64,000 bases of DNA from Euphorbia lathyris (lineage: Eukaryota > Streptophyta > Magnoliopsida > Malpighiales > Euphorbiaceae), in NCBI RefSeq assembly GCF_963576675.1, contig NC_088916.1:21055501-21119500 (forward strand), in the 5' to 3' direction. The notes below the pieces were generated by a model that made no database searches, was not told the origin of the DNA, and worked only from the letters and a program-made list of their open reading frames with translations. The translations under genes and the position numbers were made by a program. Of the stretch, positions 1-10,959 are shown piece by piece (position 1 is the stretch's first letter; every line of letters begins with the position of its first letter).

Positions 1-305
1 GATAAGACTGCTGAGTAATCTTTAACCCTTTCTCTTGATATATATGTATGTGTTGCTTGCTTAAATTACTCAGTATATAATTTGCATAAGCCGACGCTGA
101 GTAATCAGAGTGCTGAGTTGGAAGCTGACCTAAATTGTTTTCTCCTAACTCACAATCGAAGCAGCTCTAGTCAGTGTCTGATTAAAGCTGTCTCACATTT
201 CACTCAGCCTTGCTGACCTAAAGCTGAGTTAAATTATCAAACATTTAATTAAGTCAGCATTATTAAGAAAAAGTTATATTAGTTCCTAACCCCCCCCCCT
301 CTTGG
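1..305 (+). repeat. 5' LTR remnant (U5 side) of element A
   Basis: This stretch matches the end of the 3' LTR (from about 9322) through the C-run. It then jumps directly into gag at the shared word TTGGAA. The final ~40 bases of the LTR, the primer binding site and the gag start seen in elements B and D are missing, which points to a microhomology deletion. Confidence 0.85.
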
Positions 306-1927
306 AAGAACAGAATGAAAAACTTCATTCAGGCAACAAACATGAGTGCATGGATGGCCATAGTCCAAGGCCCGTTTGTTCCCTATGAAATTGTTGACGG
401 AGTAAAATCTGTCAAGAGTGAGTCTAAGTGGTCAGAAGATGACCTTAAAAAATTACAAAATAATGCTTCGGCTATCAATATGCTTCACTGTGCGTTAGAT
501 GCTGCAGAGTACAACGAAATTTCAGGTTGTGAGTCAGCACAGGAAATCTGGAAGAAGCTGGAGGTGACCTATGAAGGAACCAGCAAGGTCAAGGAGTCCA
601 AGGTGAATCAACACATGAGACTATACGAGCTATTTGAGATGAACGAAAATGAAGACATTAAAATGAAGACATCTCTGAGATGAACTCAAGGTTCACCAAC
701 ATCATAAATGAGCTTAAGAGACTCGGCAAGAACTTCACATAAGAAGAACAGGTGAAGAAAATCTTGAGAAGTCTCCCCAAGAGCTGGCAAGCTAAGAAGG
801 CAGCTGTGGAAGAAGCTCAGGACCTGACCACATATAAATACGATGAGCTCATCGGATCTCTGCTGACCCACGAGATCTCCATGAAGAATTTTGAGGCTAA
901 AGAAAAGTCTGAATACAAGAAACAAAAATCTCTTGTCATGAAAGCTGACTCAACAGAAGCTGACTCATCAGATGATGAGGAAATATCCATGTTCACAAGG
1001 AAGATGAAGAAGCTGTTTAGGAAAAATGACAAGAACAGCAAAAGGCCATTTAAAAGAAGCGATAAATACAGAGCTGCGTCAAGCGACAGCAGACATAAAA
1101 AGGACAGCTCCAAGCCTGTTACGTGTTTCGAATGCCATCAAACTGCCCTACCTTAAAGAAGGACAAGAAAGGAAGCAGAAAGGCAATGGTGGCCATATGG
1201 AGTGACAGTGATGAGTTAACCTCATCAGAAGCTGATGCCACTGAGTCAGCAAACATCTGTTTTATGGCTGACGAAGCTGCTGATGACTGCTGATTTGAGC
1301 AAGCTGACCTCTCCGATGAGTCTGATCATGAGGAACATTCTAATGAGGTAACATCTATATCCTTGCTCAGAAATGAAATGGTTAATGCTCTGAGTGATCT
1401 CTATACACTGACCAAAAAGTGTAACAAGAAAATAAGAGCACTCAGCAAGCGGTGTGATGATATTGAAGAGGTCAAACTCAGTGACCTCCGACATCTGCTC
1501 CAAGACAATACCAGGCAAGATGAAAATCTAAAAATCATGCATCGGTTTGTCTCGGAAGTCCAATCAGATTCTAAGAAACTGAGAAACGACATCACTTCAA
1601 TACAGAACCAGCTGAGTTCATCGACTAAGAAAAGGTTCTACCCAAATGCTGAGTATTCAGGTACTAGTCAGCAAAGATGGTACACTCAGCAGAACAGTCA
1701 GTGTGACTATTGTGGAAAGAGAGGACACACTGTAAGTGTGTTGGTATGCTCAGCACCATCGTGCTGACAAAAAATGGAAACACCCTCAAAGGGTAGTTTA
1801 TTGTGACTTTTGTGGGAAAGATGGCCACACCATAAATATATGCCGTCACAAAATAAAATATGATGCTTCACCTGCTCATTCTAACAAACGAGGACCCAAA
1901 AAGAATTGGGTACCTAAAGATAACTAG
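306..1927 (+). pseudogene. gag: gag of element A, degraded
   Basis: Gag is the nucleocapsid polyprotein that packages element RNA. This copy aligns along its length with the gag of B (18109-19851) and D (56398-58188). Shared words include NFIQATNMSAW, ASAINMLHCALDAAEYN and KVKESKVNQHMRLYELFEM. It has lost its first ~45 codons. A 14-bp tandem duplication near 647-676 shifts the frame. A TAA at 738-740 replaces the Glu codon seen in D. A deletion of about 20-25 bp near 1146 removes the back half of the first CCHC knuckle (CFECHQT remains), and further stops follow near 1291. The C-terminus keeps a complete knuckle CDFCGKDGHTINIC and ends in GPKKNWVPKDN. It cannot make full-length protein. Confidence 0.88.
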
Positions 1928-1938
1928 TTCAATTGTAG

Positions 1939-4268
1939 GTGAGCCTGAGATGTGCTGAGAAGTCAAAGCTATGGTATATTGACAGCGCATGCTCGAGGCA
2001 TATGACTGGTGATGAAACTCAGTTCATCACACTTGTGCATAAACGAGGAGGAAATGTAAGTTTCGGAGACAACAAAAAGGGTAAGATAGTGGGATCAGGT
2101 ACTATCGGAGGAAATCCTACTATTGAGTCAGTCTCCCTAGTCAGGGGTCTCAAATATAACCTATTGAGCGTGGCTCAGCTGTGTGACAGCGGTAGAAAGG
2201 TTGTATTTGATTCCACTGAGTGTCGGATACTCGAGGGTAAAACAAATGATTTATTTTAAATGTTTTATTTGGTTGTAAATGTTTTATTTTAAATACTAAA
2301 GACAACCTTGCTAAATTTGATTCTAAAGCTGATGAAGCTATCTTCTTAGGCTACTCAACAAACAGCAAAGCATATAGGGTGTTTAATAAACGAACTCGGG
2401 TCGTAGAAGAGTCTGTACATATTGAGTTCGATGAAACTGACCCTGCAGAGAAGACAAGTCAGCCTACCGAAGATGACCCATGCTCAGCTTCCGCTGATCA
2501 AACTGGAGCCACTGAGTCACCACCTCAAGGGCTGACCAAAGGTAAAAATGAACCTGAAATTATCTTTGATGACCAATATAATCCTGCAGAGATTGTTGAA
2601 ACACCAACTCCTGAAAACTCAACACTACCAAAACAGATCAAAATTCCAAGAGGACACTCAGAGAAGTCCATTCTTGATGCTACTGAGAACAACCTGATGA
2701 CAAGAAATCAACTCAGGAGATATCTTAGTAATGTTGCCTTCGTCTCAGTTCATGAACCAAAGAACTTTTCCGAAGCTGAGCACGATGAATTCTGGATTAA
2801 TGCGATGCAAGAAGAACTTGATCAATTCAAGAGAAACAAAGTGTGGGATTTAGTGCCTAACCCAAAGAATCAAAAGACCATTGGAACGAAGTGGGTATTT
2901 TGCAACAAGCTAGACGAACAAGGTAACGTAGTCAGAAACAAAGCCAGACATGTAGCTCAAGGTTACAGTCAGCAGGAAGGTATTGACTATGGTGAGACCT
3001 TTGCAACCATATCTAGGTTAGAGGCAATAAGAATATTGTGTGCATATGCTAGCTTTATGAACTTTAAATTGTTCCAAATGGATGTTAAGAATGCATTTCT
3101 TAATGGAGTTACAAATGAAGAGGTTTATGTTAGTCAGCCTCTAGGGTTTGAGGATTCAAAATTCCCAAACCATGTTTATAAACTCAAAAAGGCTCTGTAC
3201 GGCCTGAAGCAAGCACCACGTGCTTGGTACGAAAGGCTGACCAGGAACTATGTCAGAGGAAAAGCTGACACAACCTTATTCATTAAGAAAAAGGGTAAAG
3301 GTACCCTATTGGCACAAATATATATATATGATATTATCTTTGGTGCTACTAACGAAACTATGTGCAAGGAGTTTAGCAAACAGATGCAAACTGAGTTTGA
3401 GATGTCAATGATGGGAGAACTCAACTTCTTCCTTGGACTTCAAATCAAACAAGGTAAAAATGACATCTTCATTAGTCAGACCAAGTATGCTAAGGAGATA
3501 TTGAAGAAATTTGATATGGAAGGATGTAAGCCCATATCTACCCCAATGGCTACTGACACTGTGCTTTGTGCTGATGAGAAAGGTAAGTCAGTAGACATCA
3601 AGTTATATCGAGGTATGATTGGCTCTCTACTTTATCTAACTGCTAGTAGGCCAGACATTCAGTACTCAGTATGTTACTGTGCGAGATATCAAGCTGACCC
3701 CAGGGAATCTCACTATATAGCTGTGAAAAGAATCTTTAGATATTTGCAGAGCTCAATAAATGCAGGTTTGTGGTATCCAAACACAAATGACTTCACACTC
3801 ATTGGATACACTGACGCTGACTACGGACGAGACAAGCTGGAGTGTAAAAGCACTTCAGGAGGATGTCACTTCCTTGGAACCTGTCTAGTGTCTTGGTTCA
3901 ACAAGAAGCAGTCGTCAGTTGCCCTGTCAACCACTGAAGTTGAGTACATTACTGCTGGAAGCTGTGTGGCTCAAGTCCTATGGATTAAGCAACAGCTGGA
4001 GGATTATAGAGTACAGACAAAGACAATCAAAGTCAAATGCGACAACAAAAGTGCCATTGACTTATCCAAAAATCCAATCCAACACAGCATGATGAAGCAT
4101 GTCAGCATTAGGCATCACTTCATCAGAGACCATGTACTCAAGGGTGAGATCAAGCTGACCTATGTTCCAATAGATGAACAGCTTGCGGATATCTTTACGA
4201 AGCCCTTGGCTCGTGAGCAGTTTAACATACTAAGGGAAGCTATCGGTATGTCTAATCCTCTTCAATAA
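1939..4268 (+). pseudogene. pol: pol of element A: protease plus RT-RNase H, integrase core deleted
   Basis: The protease part (to 2259) has WYIDSACSRHMTG, the Ty1/copia aspartic protease signature. About 800 bp present in B (GAG-pre-integrase, the HHCC finger and the DDE integrase core) is absent between about 2260 and 2300. The next open stretch (2379-4268, 629 aa) holds the integrase tail (KRTRVVEESVHIEFDE), the copia RT (KARHVAQGYSQQEGIDYGE, KALYGLKQAPRAWYE) and RNase H (YTDADYGRDK, ALSTTEVEY, KCDNKSAIDLSKNP), ending in ADIFTKPLAREQFNILREAI. The RT box reads YIYD instead of YVDD: the first catalytic Asp codon (3327-3329) is TAT. Five residues are also missing after YERLT. The open frame is long but the enzyme should be inactive. 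Confidence 0.92.
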
Positions 4269-4786
4269 GTTTTCTGCGCTAAATGAATGTTGAGTGATTA
4301 TAATATGCCGAGTGATTATTGCTTAATGAGTAACTATCATATGTTGAGCTAACATGAATGGCATAAAATCACCATATACTGAGTAGACATACATATTGAG
4401 TGATTACTATGTACTGAGTTACTAAGCATGCTAAAAATCCCTTCTATGCAAAACTGAGCACTCAGAACTTCAAACGTTTAGTATTCTAGATACTGAGTAA
4501 AGCCACTTGCACAATTAATGTTGGCACGTGCATTTAAGTAGCCACCTAGGATGACGTAAGCATAATAATTAGAAAACCATGCATCGAATGTGTCACTAAT
4601 GCCAGAGATAACTGTCGATTGATCAACTCGAGGACAAACCGCCATTCCGACCTATCAGATCAACTCAAAACGACTATAAATAGTGGACGATTTCCCACTG
4701 ACTTCTCTTTACACTTGAAATCTTTGGAATTCGATTTCTCTCTCTCTAAATTCCCAAATCTTCTGTACTAAATTCTCAAGAACACC
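4269..4786 (+). promoter_or_regulatory. pol-ORF3 spacer of A with a predicted internal promoter
   Basis: This is a non-coding spacer. A TATA box CTATAAATAG lies at 4674-4683, about 112 bp before the ORF3 ATG. Upstream is a block (4539-4558) ending in GGATGACGTA that is identical at 23190-23209 in element B, plus a G-box CACGTG at 4525-4530. The first 200 bp carry loose repeats of GAGTGATTA/CTGAGT. Conservation of the TATA box and upstream block between A and B, and of the TATA box in E, argues for function. Transcription itself is inferred. Confidence 0.6.
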
Positions 4787-7704
4787 ATGTCTAGCGATTC
4801 CCAGAACAATTCCGGCAAAGAATACGACGACAATCACTCTGACATCAATCCTCCATCTCCTGCTGAGTAGGAATATTCGGATACCTCCACAGAGTCTTAG
4901 GGAGAAACCCATGATCAGCATGACCAATCTGTTCCCAAGGTCAGCATGCCTCGTAAAAACCCTCAAGCTGACTAAGAAACTCCATCGAAAAAGAAAAAGG
5001 AGAAAAAAACCGAAAAACCTAAGGAAAGGACGTTCTCCCCAGTCTTCAAAAACGTCAAAAATCTTAAAGTCTTTCGTTCCCGCTGGTTCTCCAAAGGATT
5101 CATAGAAGCTGAGAAACCCTTTTATGAGTGGATTTCAAAAAATGGCTGGACCGACCTCTTCTCTCGTCCTGGAACTACTTATCCACAGTTAGTGAGGGAG
5201 TTCTACACTAATCTCAGAGTAGCCGATGATGACAACGACTACATGATTAGAAAGGTCAAAAACAAGGATATCATCATCAATCTGTCTTATCTAGCTAAAC
5301 TGCTGAAGCTGAGGGAAAAAGGATCTGAACTCAGATGCACGAACGACTACCTGCGCGTAAATTATGCTATTAAGTTCTGTAAACCTAAGAACCACAAAGG
5401 AGAAATCGCCAGCACCTACATGGGTCAGCCTAAAAAACAAGCCCACTATATCCTGACCAACTTCCTTTTCCCCAAGGTCAACTCCTCCTCCTCAGCTTCC
5501 AACTTTGAGCAGTGCTTCATCTGGCACATACTGAACTACAAGCCGCTCAATCTGCCCGTATTTCTCATCGGAGCATTTCAAAGAAGCACCGGGATCCTTA
5601 GGATGGGCTCTCTCATCACCAGAATACTTCAGGATCACCAGGTCAGTCTAGTAGAAGAGATTGAGATCGAGGGCACTAAGATCACCTCAGTAGTACTGTT
5701 CGGCTTAGCTCACAGCCAACCCATCAAACCCAAGAAAGGAAAGGGGGCTATAGAACCCGCTGAGGAAGATATGGAAGGGGATAATATGGTTGAAGGGGAT
5801 AATATGGTTGAAGGAGCACAGGATAAGCTGATCAAGAAAGGAAAGGAAGTAAGGGTTGAAAAAGCACTCGCTGAGCGCACTAGGCAGGACAGAAAGAGGA
5901 AAGCTGACCAATCCTCAAGCAGACAGAATGGGTTCTGCTGAGCCAAGTAACATAGGTGCTGCTGAGCAAACTGCTGAGAACCAAGCCGAGTCACCAGTGA
6001 AGAACAAGGTTGTGGAAGGCCTTGATGCTGACCTTGGACTCAACTCTTCCTCTGAGTCCCTTGACTCCATTACTGCTGATCCTTCTCCTCAAACCAACAC
6101 TCAAAAGGACAGCACAGAAAAGCGGTTCAAACGCAAGGCTCTGAAACCCAAAGTCATAGACTTATTGGATGAATCTCCACTGAGGGACCCAATCACTGAT
6201 CTCACTGGGCTTCAATTCTAGTTTTTAACAGACATCATTAAACCCACTCCCGACCAAGTGAAGGAAAAACAAGCCTCTGTTTCTCAAGCTGAGGAACAAG
6301 CCGACCCAAAAGCTTCTAAGGGTCCAATCTCTGCCGACACTTCTGCTCATCCTTCCACTAAGCAAGTGCTCGAAGTCTATGCTGCTCAATCCAACGAGTT
6401 AGCAAAGGAAACTCCTCCTGCTCAAGCCAGCTCTGAGTTGCCTCAACCACAAAACTCTACTCAACCTCAGACTGACACTGAGCAGGTTAATAACTCTGCT
6501 GATCAAACTCTTCCTACTCCTACCAAGCAGACAGAAAACCAGTCAGCACCTGCTGCTGACCTAAATAAAAGTGCAGCTATTGAACAAGCTGGCACCTTCG
6601 CTTCCGGGCAGCACCAAACACCTCCTCCATCTAGTGCTGACAACATCACGGCCCCTGAGCATAACACTGATGACTCCTACACTTATCTGAATGCTTCTGA
6701 GTCTGGAAGGAAAATCATTGACTCAGCTCAAGCTCTACTTCAAGATATTCATCAGTCTCACGCCGATGCTGCTGGGTCTATTCCTGCTGAGCCAACCCAA
6801 ATATCCTCTGTCACTCAACTTCTGACTGAACTTAAGGGTCTCAAAGAACTGATGAGTGTCATGACATATTTTGTCTCTCAACAGCCCAAGCAAGAATCCA
6901 TAGTGAAGCTGGCTGAACTCCACCTGATGATGGTGAATCACATGAACTCCATCCATGGTCAACTTAATGCCTTATCAGCTGCGAACTCAACATCTGCAAC
7001 CTCTGTGGAGGTCAATCACCTTTTCTCCCAGCTGTCCTCTAAGCTGACCGGAGCTCGTGACCTTATCTCCTCCTCTTCTCAATGCTCCATAGAACAGATT
7101 GGTGAAGCCATTCGCCTACTCAACCTAAGCAAAGAGGAAATGGACACTGACCAAATCAATACCAACGAGATTCTGCAATGCACTCAATCGACACTTGCGC
7201 ATGTCCGGCACACGAATGTTCAACATCAGTCATATGATACTGCGCTGCTCAGGATGTACTATCAATCCTATGCACGGATGACTGAATCAATAAATTGGAT
7301 CGGGAAATCTCTAGAGTATTTACTCAGTATGCTCAGTGCCAACATAAAAAATGCCCGCCTCAAGTATGGCCGATGGCGTGTAGGTCTTTAAAGGTCTAAG
7401 GGAGAGTACGAGTCAAATGCAACAGTATTCCTTGATACTGACTCGTGCTGTTCATCAAGGGACATTCTATGCTCCTCCTCCTCCATCTCATGATGCTGGA
7501 AAAATGGGGGAGAAAGATCAAACAAAGCAAGCTGCTGGAACTCAGCAGAAAACGGGGGAGAAAGGTAAAGCCAAAATGCCAGCTGCCGAAACTCAGCAGA
7601 AGCCTGGTTCAACTCATGCTGTCCCGAGCACCCACACTCAGCAACAACGAACTACCCAAACCAAACCCAAGTCAAATCAAGTTCAAGCCAATATTAAGAA
7701 GTAG
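4787..7704 (+). pseudogene. ORF3 of element A (post-pol protein), broken
   Basis: This is a third sense ORF between pol and the 3' LTR, the position of the env-like or extra ORF of Sireviruses; its function is unknown. The ATG at 4787 starts a Ser/Asp/Glu-rich leader with three in-frame stops (TAG, TAG, TAA by about 4974), then a basic KKKKEKK stretch. The core has YPQLVREFYTNL, HYILTNFLFPK, ASNFEQCFIWHIL and RMGSLITRIL. It resembles the domain annotated as putative plant transposon protein (my recollection of PF20167, not searched). Next come a KRK-rich basic patch, a Gln/Pro/Ala/Glu-rich linker, and a helical region (SVTQLLTELKGLKELM, SQCSIEQIGEAIRLLNL). The tail has DAGKMGEK and ends NIKK. 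A frameshift near 5870-5935, a TAG at 6219 and a frameshift near 7370 break it. No signal peptide or membrane segment is visible, so env identity is unsupported. Confidence 0.75.
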
Positions 7705-8241
7705 AACTAGCAATAGTCTATAGTCTTTGCTTGTAACTTATATTTTATGGCATGTTCATGTTAAGCTGAGTAATCTTATATATAAACATCTTTTATCTAA
7801 ATTGTCTATATTTATGCGATGCTGTGTTCATTATGCTGAACTGACTAATATAATTATATAATTATCCATTGAACAACAAACAAACAAAGCTTGTGAACTC
7901 AAAAATTAAACAAGTTAAGATACTCAGCACACTTCCAACTCTGATACCTATATTTGAAAACTGAGTAATGACTAAATATTCCAAGCATTGACCCACTTCT
8001 GAAAACTGACCTTAGGCTCATCTGAATTAGATCTTGGAAGGTCTAAAATTGAACTAAGTCAGTAAAGGCATGCCTTAGTTTCACTCGATTAGATCTTAGA
8101 AGGTTTAGAGTTGAATTAAGTCAATAGATGCAACCCTTACAGGGGAGTAATTTCAAAAGAATAAGAAAGGTCAACTATCATGGGGAACCTCAACGCTGAG
8201 TTCCATAATTAAATATTTTTACCAACATCAAAATGGGGGAG
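7501..8241 (+). promoter_or_regulatory. polypurine tract cluster before the 3' LTR of A
   Basis: Purine tracts occur at 7501-7516 (AAAATGGGGGAGAAAG), 7549-7564 (AAAACGGGGGAGAAAG), 8141-8148 (AGGGGAGT), a weak TGGGGAA at 8180, and the LTR-adjacent AAAATGGGGGAG at 8230-8241. The last is the expected plus-strand priming site. Repeated PPT-like tracts upstream of the 3' LTR are a described Sirevirus trait. The first two lie inside ORF3 coding sequence. The 7705-8229 spacer is otherwise non-coding and rich in CTGAGT and CTGAC words. Confidence 0.7.
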
Positions 8242-8243
8242 TT

Positions 8244-9657
8244 TCTTGAAACACCTTTCTACATGATTTTGATTTGACAAAATTATTTAAGTTAATTCCA
8301 TGATTAAGACAATTAAATTTAAGTGCTTTGATTTAATTATACTAATGAGTTTGTTTAATGTTGAGTAAGTTTACTAACGAGAACAGGAACTAAGTGTTCA
8401 ATAAAAAGAAAGGAAGAACAAAGTCTGCATGAGCAAAGTCACACAGCAGAAGCTGAGTAAAATGTAACTCAGCCTTGTTAAAAGAAGTCTTCTTTAGAAT
8501 AACGCTTGAAGGCGAAGCCGACTGAAGAAGCTGAGTAGAATGCAACTCAGCATAGATAAAGAAAAGGATTAAAGGCAAAGTCGATCAAGTCATGCTGAGT
8601 AGTCGTCAGGACAGTGCCAATGATCCGTTGACTAGAAGACAAAGTCCGACACAGGTCTGCAACAATTCAGAAGCCTCGAAAATCCGCCTAGAGACCTTTT
8701 CGAGACGCATGGATCAACTGGCATTTGGCAAGAAGACAAAACTGGCACTAGAAGATGAACCTGGTGGAAGAAGACGAAACTGGCAAGCTTGACGCCTGCT
8801 AAAATCAGACGACAGGATTGGCCTGCGATTCTGGAAGCTGACCAATGAATGACGATTGAAGACCGTTACTCCCAACGGATATGTCGGAATTCAAATGATT
8901 TGAAGCTTCGAAATTCACTATAAAAGGACAAGTTCATCACTTGGATCTGTACGACACATACAAGAAAATACAAACAGAAAAGAAAATCTTCACAAGAGTG
9001 AAAATCCAAAATAGAAGCTGTCTGAAAAGAAAGCAAACTCTTACACCCAATTTCAATCTTTGTGTAAAAGTCTAGAGTGAATTTGTATTCATCTAAAGTG
9101 TTCTTTATTTAGAGAGAAAAATCTTGTATCAATTGTAAAGGTTAGAAGAGTGAAGCTGAGTACTCGGTTTTAGTACTCAGTGGTAGAGAAAATCTGAGTG
9201 TTCGATTATAGCGCTCAGTAGGATTGAGTAGACGAATAGAGGACGGTACTCTTGCATACTCATTTGCTTTGTAAACGGTTTGTGCTCTGGGGACTGGACG
9301 TAGGCGGTGAGGCCGAACCAGGATAAGACTGCTGAGTAATCTCTAACCCTTTCTCTTGATATATATGTATGTGTTGCTTGCTTAAATTACTCAGTATATA
9401 ATTTGCATAAGCCGACGCTGAGTAATCAGAGTGTTGAGTTGGAAGCTGACCTAAAGTGTTTTCTCCCAACTCACAATCGAAACAGCTCTAGTCAGTGTCT
9501 GATTAAAGCTGTTTTACATTTCACTCAGCCTTGCTGACCTAAAGCTGAGTTAAATTATCAAACATTTAATTAAGTCAGCATTATTAAGAAAAAGTTGTAT
9601 TAGTTCCTAACCCCCCCCCCCTTGGAACTAATCATATTAAGTTACACTGGACCAACA
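8244..9657 (+). repeat. 3' LTR of element A
   Basis: The LTR runs from TCTTGAAACACC (a TG-to-TC change of the canonical TGTTGAAACACC) to GGACCAACA. A promoter TATA box CTATAAAAGG is at 8918-8927. A dense run of CTGAGT/ACTCAG words lies around 9150-9240, and the conserved U5 block GGACTGGACGTAGGCGG follows near 9293. It belongs to the same subfamily as the D and F LTRs. Confidence 0.9.
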
Positions 9658-9809
9658 CGTTCGACAAGATGTTGGAGTAAAACCTTGACAATAATTCAAA
9701 AACAGTTCCACGTATTCAGGTTTAATTTTTTTACAAGCTTGGGATTTCAAATCAATTTGTTTGACTCTCACCCCCCCTGATAACAGCAATATATCTCTGA
9801 ATACATCAG
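9658..9809 (-). pseudogene. RNase H-like gene family, exon 1 fragment (copy 1)
   Basis: This is near-identical to the exon 1 stretches at 38245-38396 and 43790-43944 (minus strand), encoding QIDLKSQACKKIKPEYVEL and NYCQGFTPTSCRT. Element A has inserted on one side, and an AT microsatellite plus dispersed repeat cuts the other. The rest of this copy would lie left of the window. Confidence 0.7.
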
Positions 9810-9811
9810 GA

Positions 9812-10170
9812 ATATATATATATATATATATATATATTATCAAATATGTATATATTGCATCAAAAACTGTAATATGGTTAGTCACCGTTAGATCTAGACT
9901 TATTAAAATTGTATGGTTGATTACATTTTACACAAGTTCAGGAGGCTAATTGAACATTTTATGTAAATTTAGGAGACTATCGGGACACTTTAAAAGTTCA
10001 TGAGGGTAATAAAAAAATTTTGGATAAATTCATGGGCTAAAATATTTAGTGTTTTACTAACAAAATTACAAAAATTATGTTAAAATGCTAAAAACTAAAT
10101 CTGATACATATAAGTTAATCACAATTTTTTTTCGTCAAAATGTCTATGATATTTTCGATAGCATAAGGGG
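9812..10170 (+). repeat. AT microsatellite plus dispersed repeat X, copy 1
   Basis: An (AT)n run to about 9839 is followed by about 330 bp repeated at 38402-38760. The same sequence appears in reverse complement at about 48187-48515, where the AT run is again at the same edge. The family is not recognised and it has no ORF. Confidence 0.7.
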
Positions 10171-10959
10171 TAAAATTGCATATAAGTCACAATACCTTTA
10201 AATAAATATATTTATCTCACACCAATAAGATTAATACTTATCTTGTCAAACATTGCTAACTTAATATTCAAAATGTCAAGCAACACGTTTCCTGGAAATT
10301 AGGATGAGAATTATTTGTTAATAGGTTTTAGATAAATATTAAAATATGCTTAAAAAAAGAGAAACCCGTGACTAAGAAATCCACAAAAGACTAGACAATA
10401 CTCCATGGTTGTCTTTCTCTCCATGGTTGATATCTTGAAATTCAAATCCATTCACTTATGCATAAACCTCACCATAGATTTTCTTTGAAAAGATTTGGAA
10501 ATTTTGTTTATAGTAGAAATTCATAGTCTTCAACCTTTATGAATCTTATTAATTGATTAACTATATTATACCATCTGATGGCAGGTAGATGGTCTTTAAA
10601 ATTAACAAATCTTAAGATGTTTTAGCTTATTTCTCATTCTCATATTCCTACTAAATTAAACATTTTTTAAAGTTTCAGATTGTTAAAACGTACTTTTATA
10701 TATTGGATTGGAGTTGTATCTTTTCTTTTTCTTTTTCTTTTTTGTATTCTCTGTTACTGCACAATATACTTTTTATTCCATTCTATTAAAAAAAGCCATC
10801 AAAGAGAAGATATAGAAAGAATAGAAAGATTGATTAAGCGGATTAGTAGAAAATATTGCAAACATAAATGATTACACAAGTCAGAAATGGAAGAAATTAG
10901 CAAACTATAAAATAAGAGCAGAAAAAGAACTGAAAAAATGAGAGTAAAAAAATAAAGAC

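Larger units (their letters stand above)
1..9657 (+). mobile_element. Sirevirus-like Ty1/copia retrotransposon A, 5' truncated by the window, defective
   Basis: The order is LTR remnant, gag, PR, (integrase missing), RT-RNase H, spacer, ORF3, polypurine tracts, 3' LTR. Bases 1-300 match 9322-9620 almost exactly, so they are the 5' and 3' LTRs of one element. Pol motifs, an extra sense ORF after pol and repeated GGGGGAG tracts before the 3' LTR are Sirevirus (SIRE/Maximus) traits. The element is dead: it lacks the PBS and integrase, has a mutated RT active site, and carries many stops. Its right edge lies in exon 1 of an RNase H-like gene copy. The 5' target flank is outside the window, so the TSD cannot be checked. 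Confidence 0.9.

Noticed and set aside
4787..7704. Calling ORF3 an envelope protein
   Set aside because: The position matches env-like genes, but there is no signal peptide, no hydrophobic fusion or anchor segment and no Cys pattern.
10680..10871. 63-codon ORF with a hydrophobic N-terminus
   Set aside because: The paralogous copy at about 39280-39440 has lost part of the pyrimidine tract and the frame, so it is not conserved.
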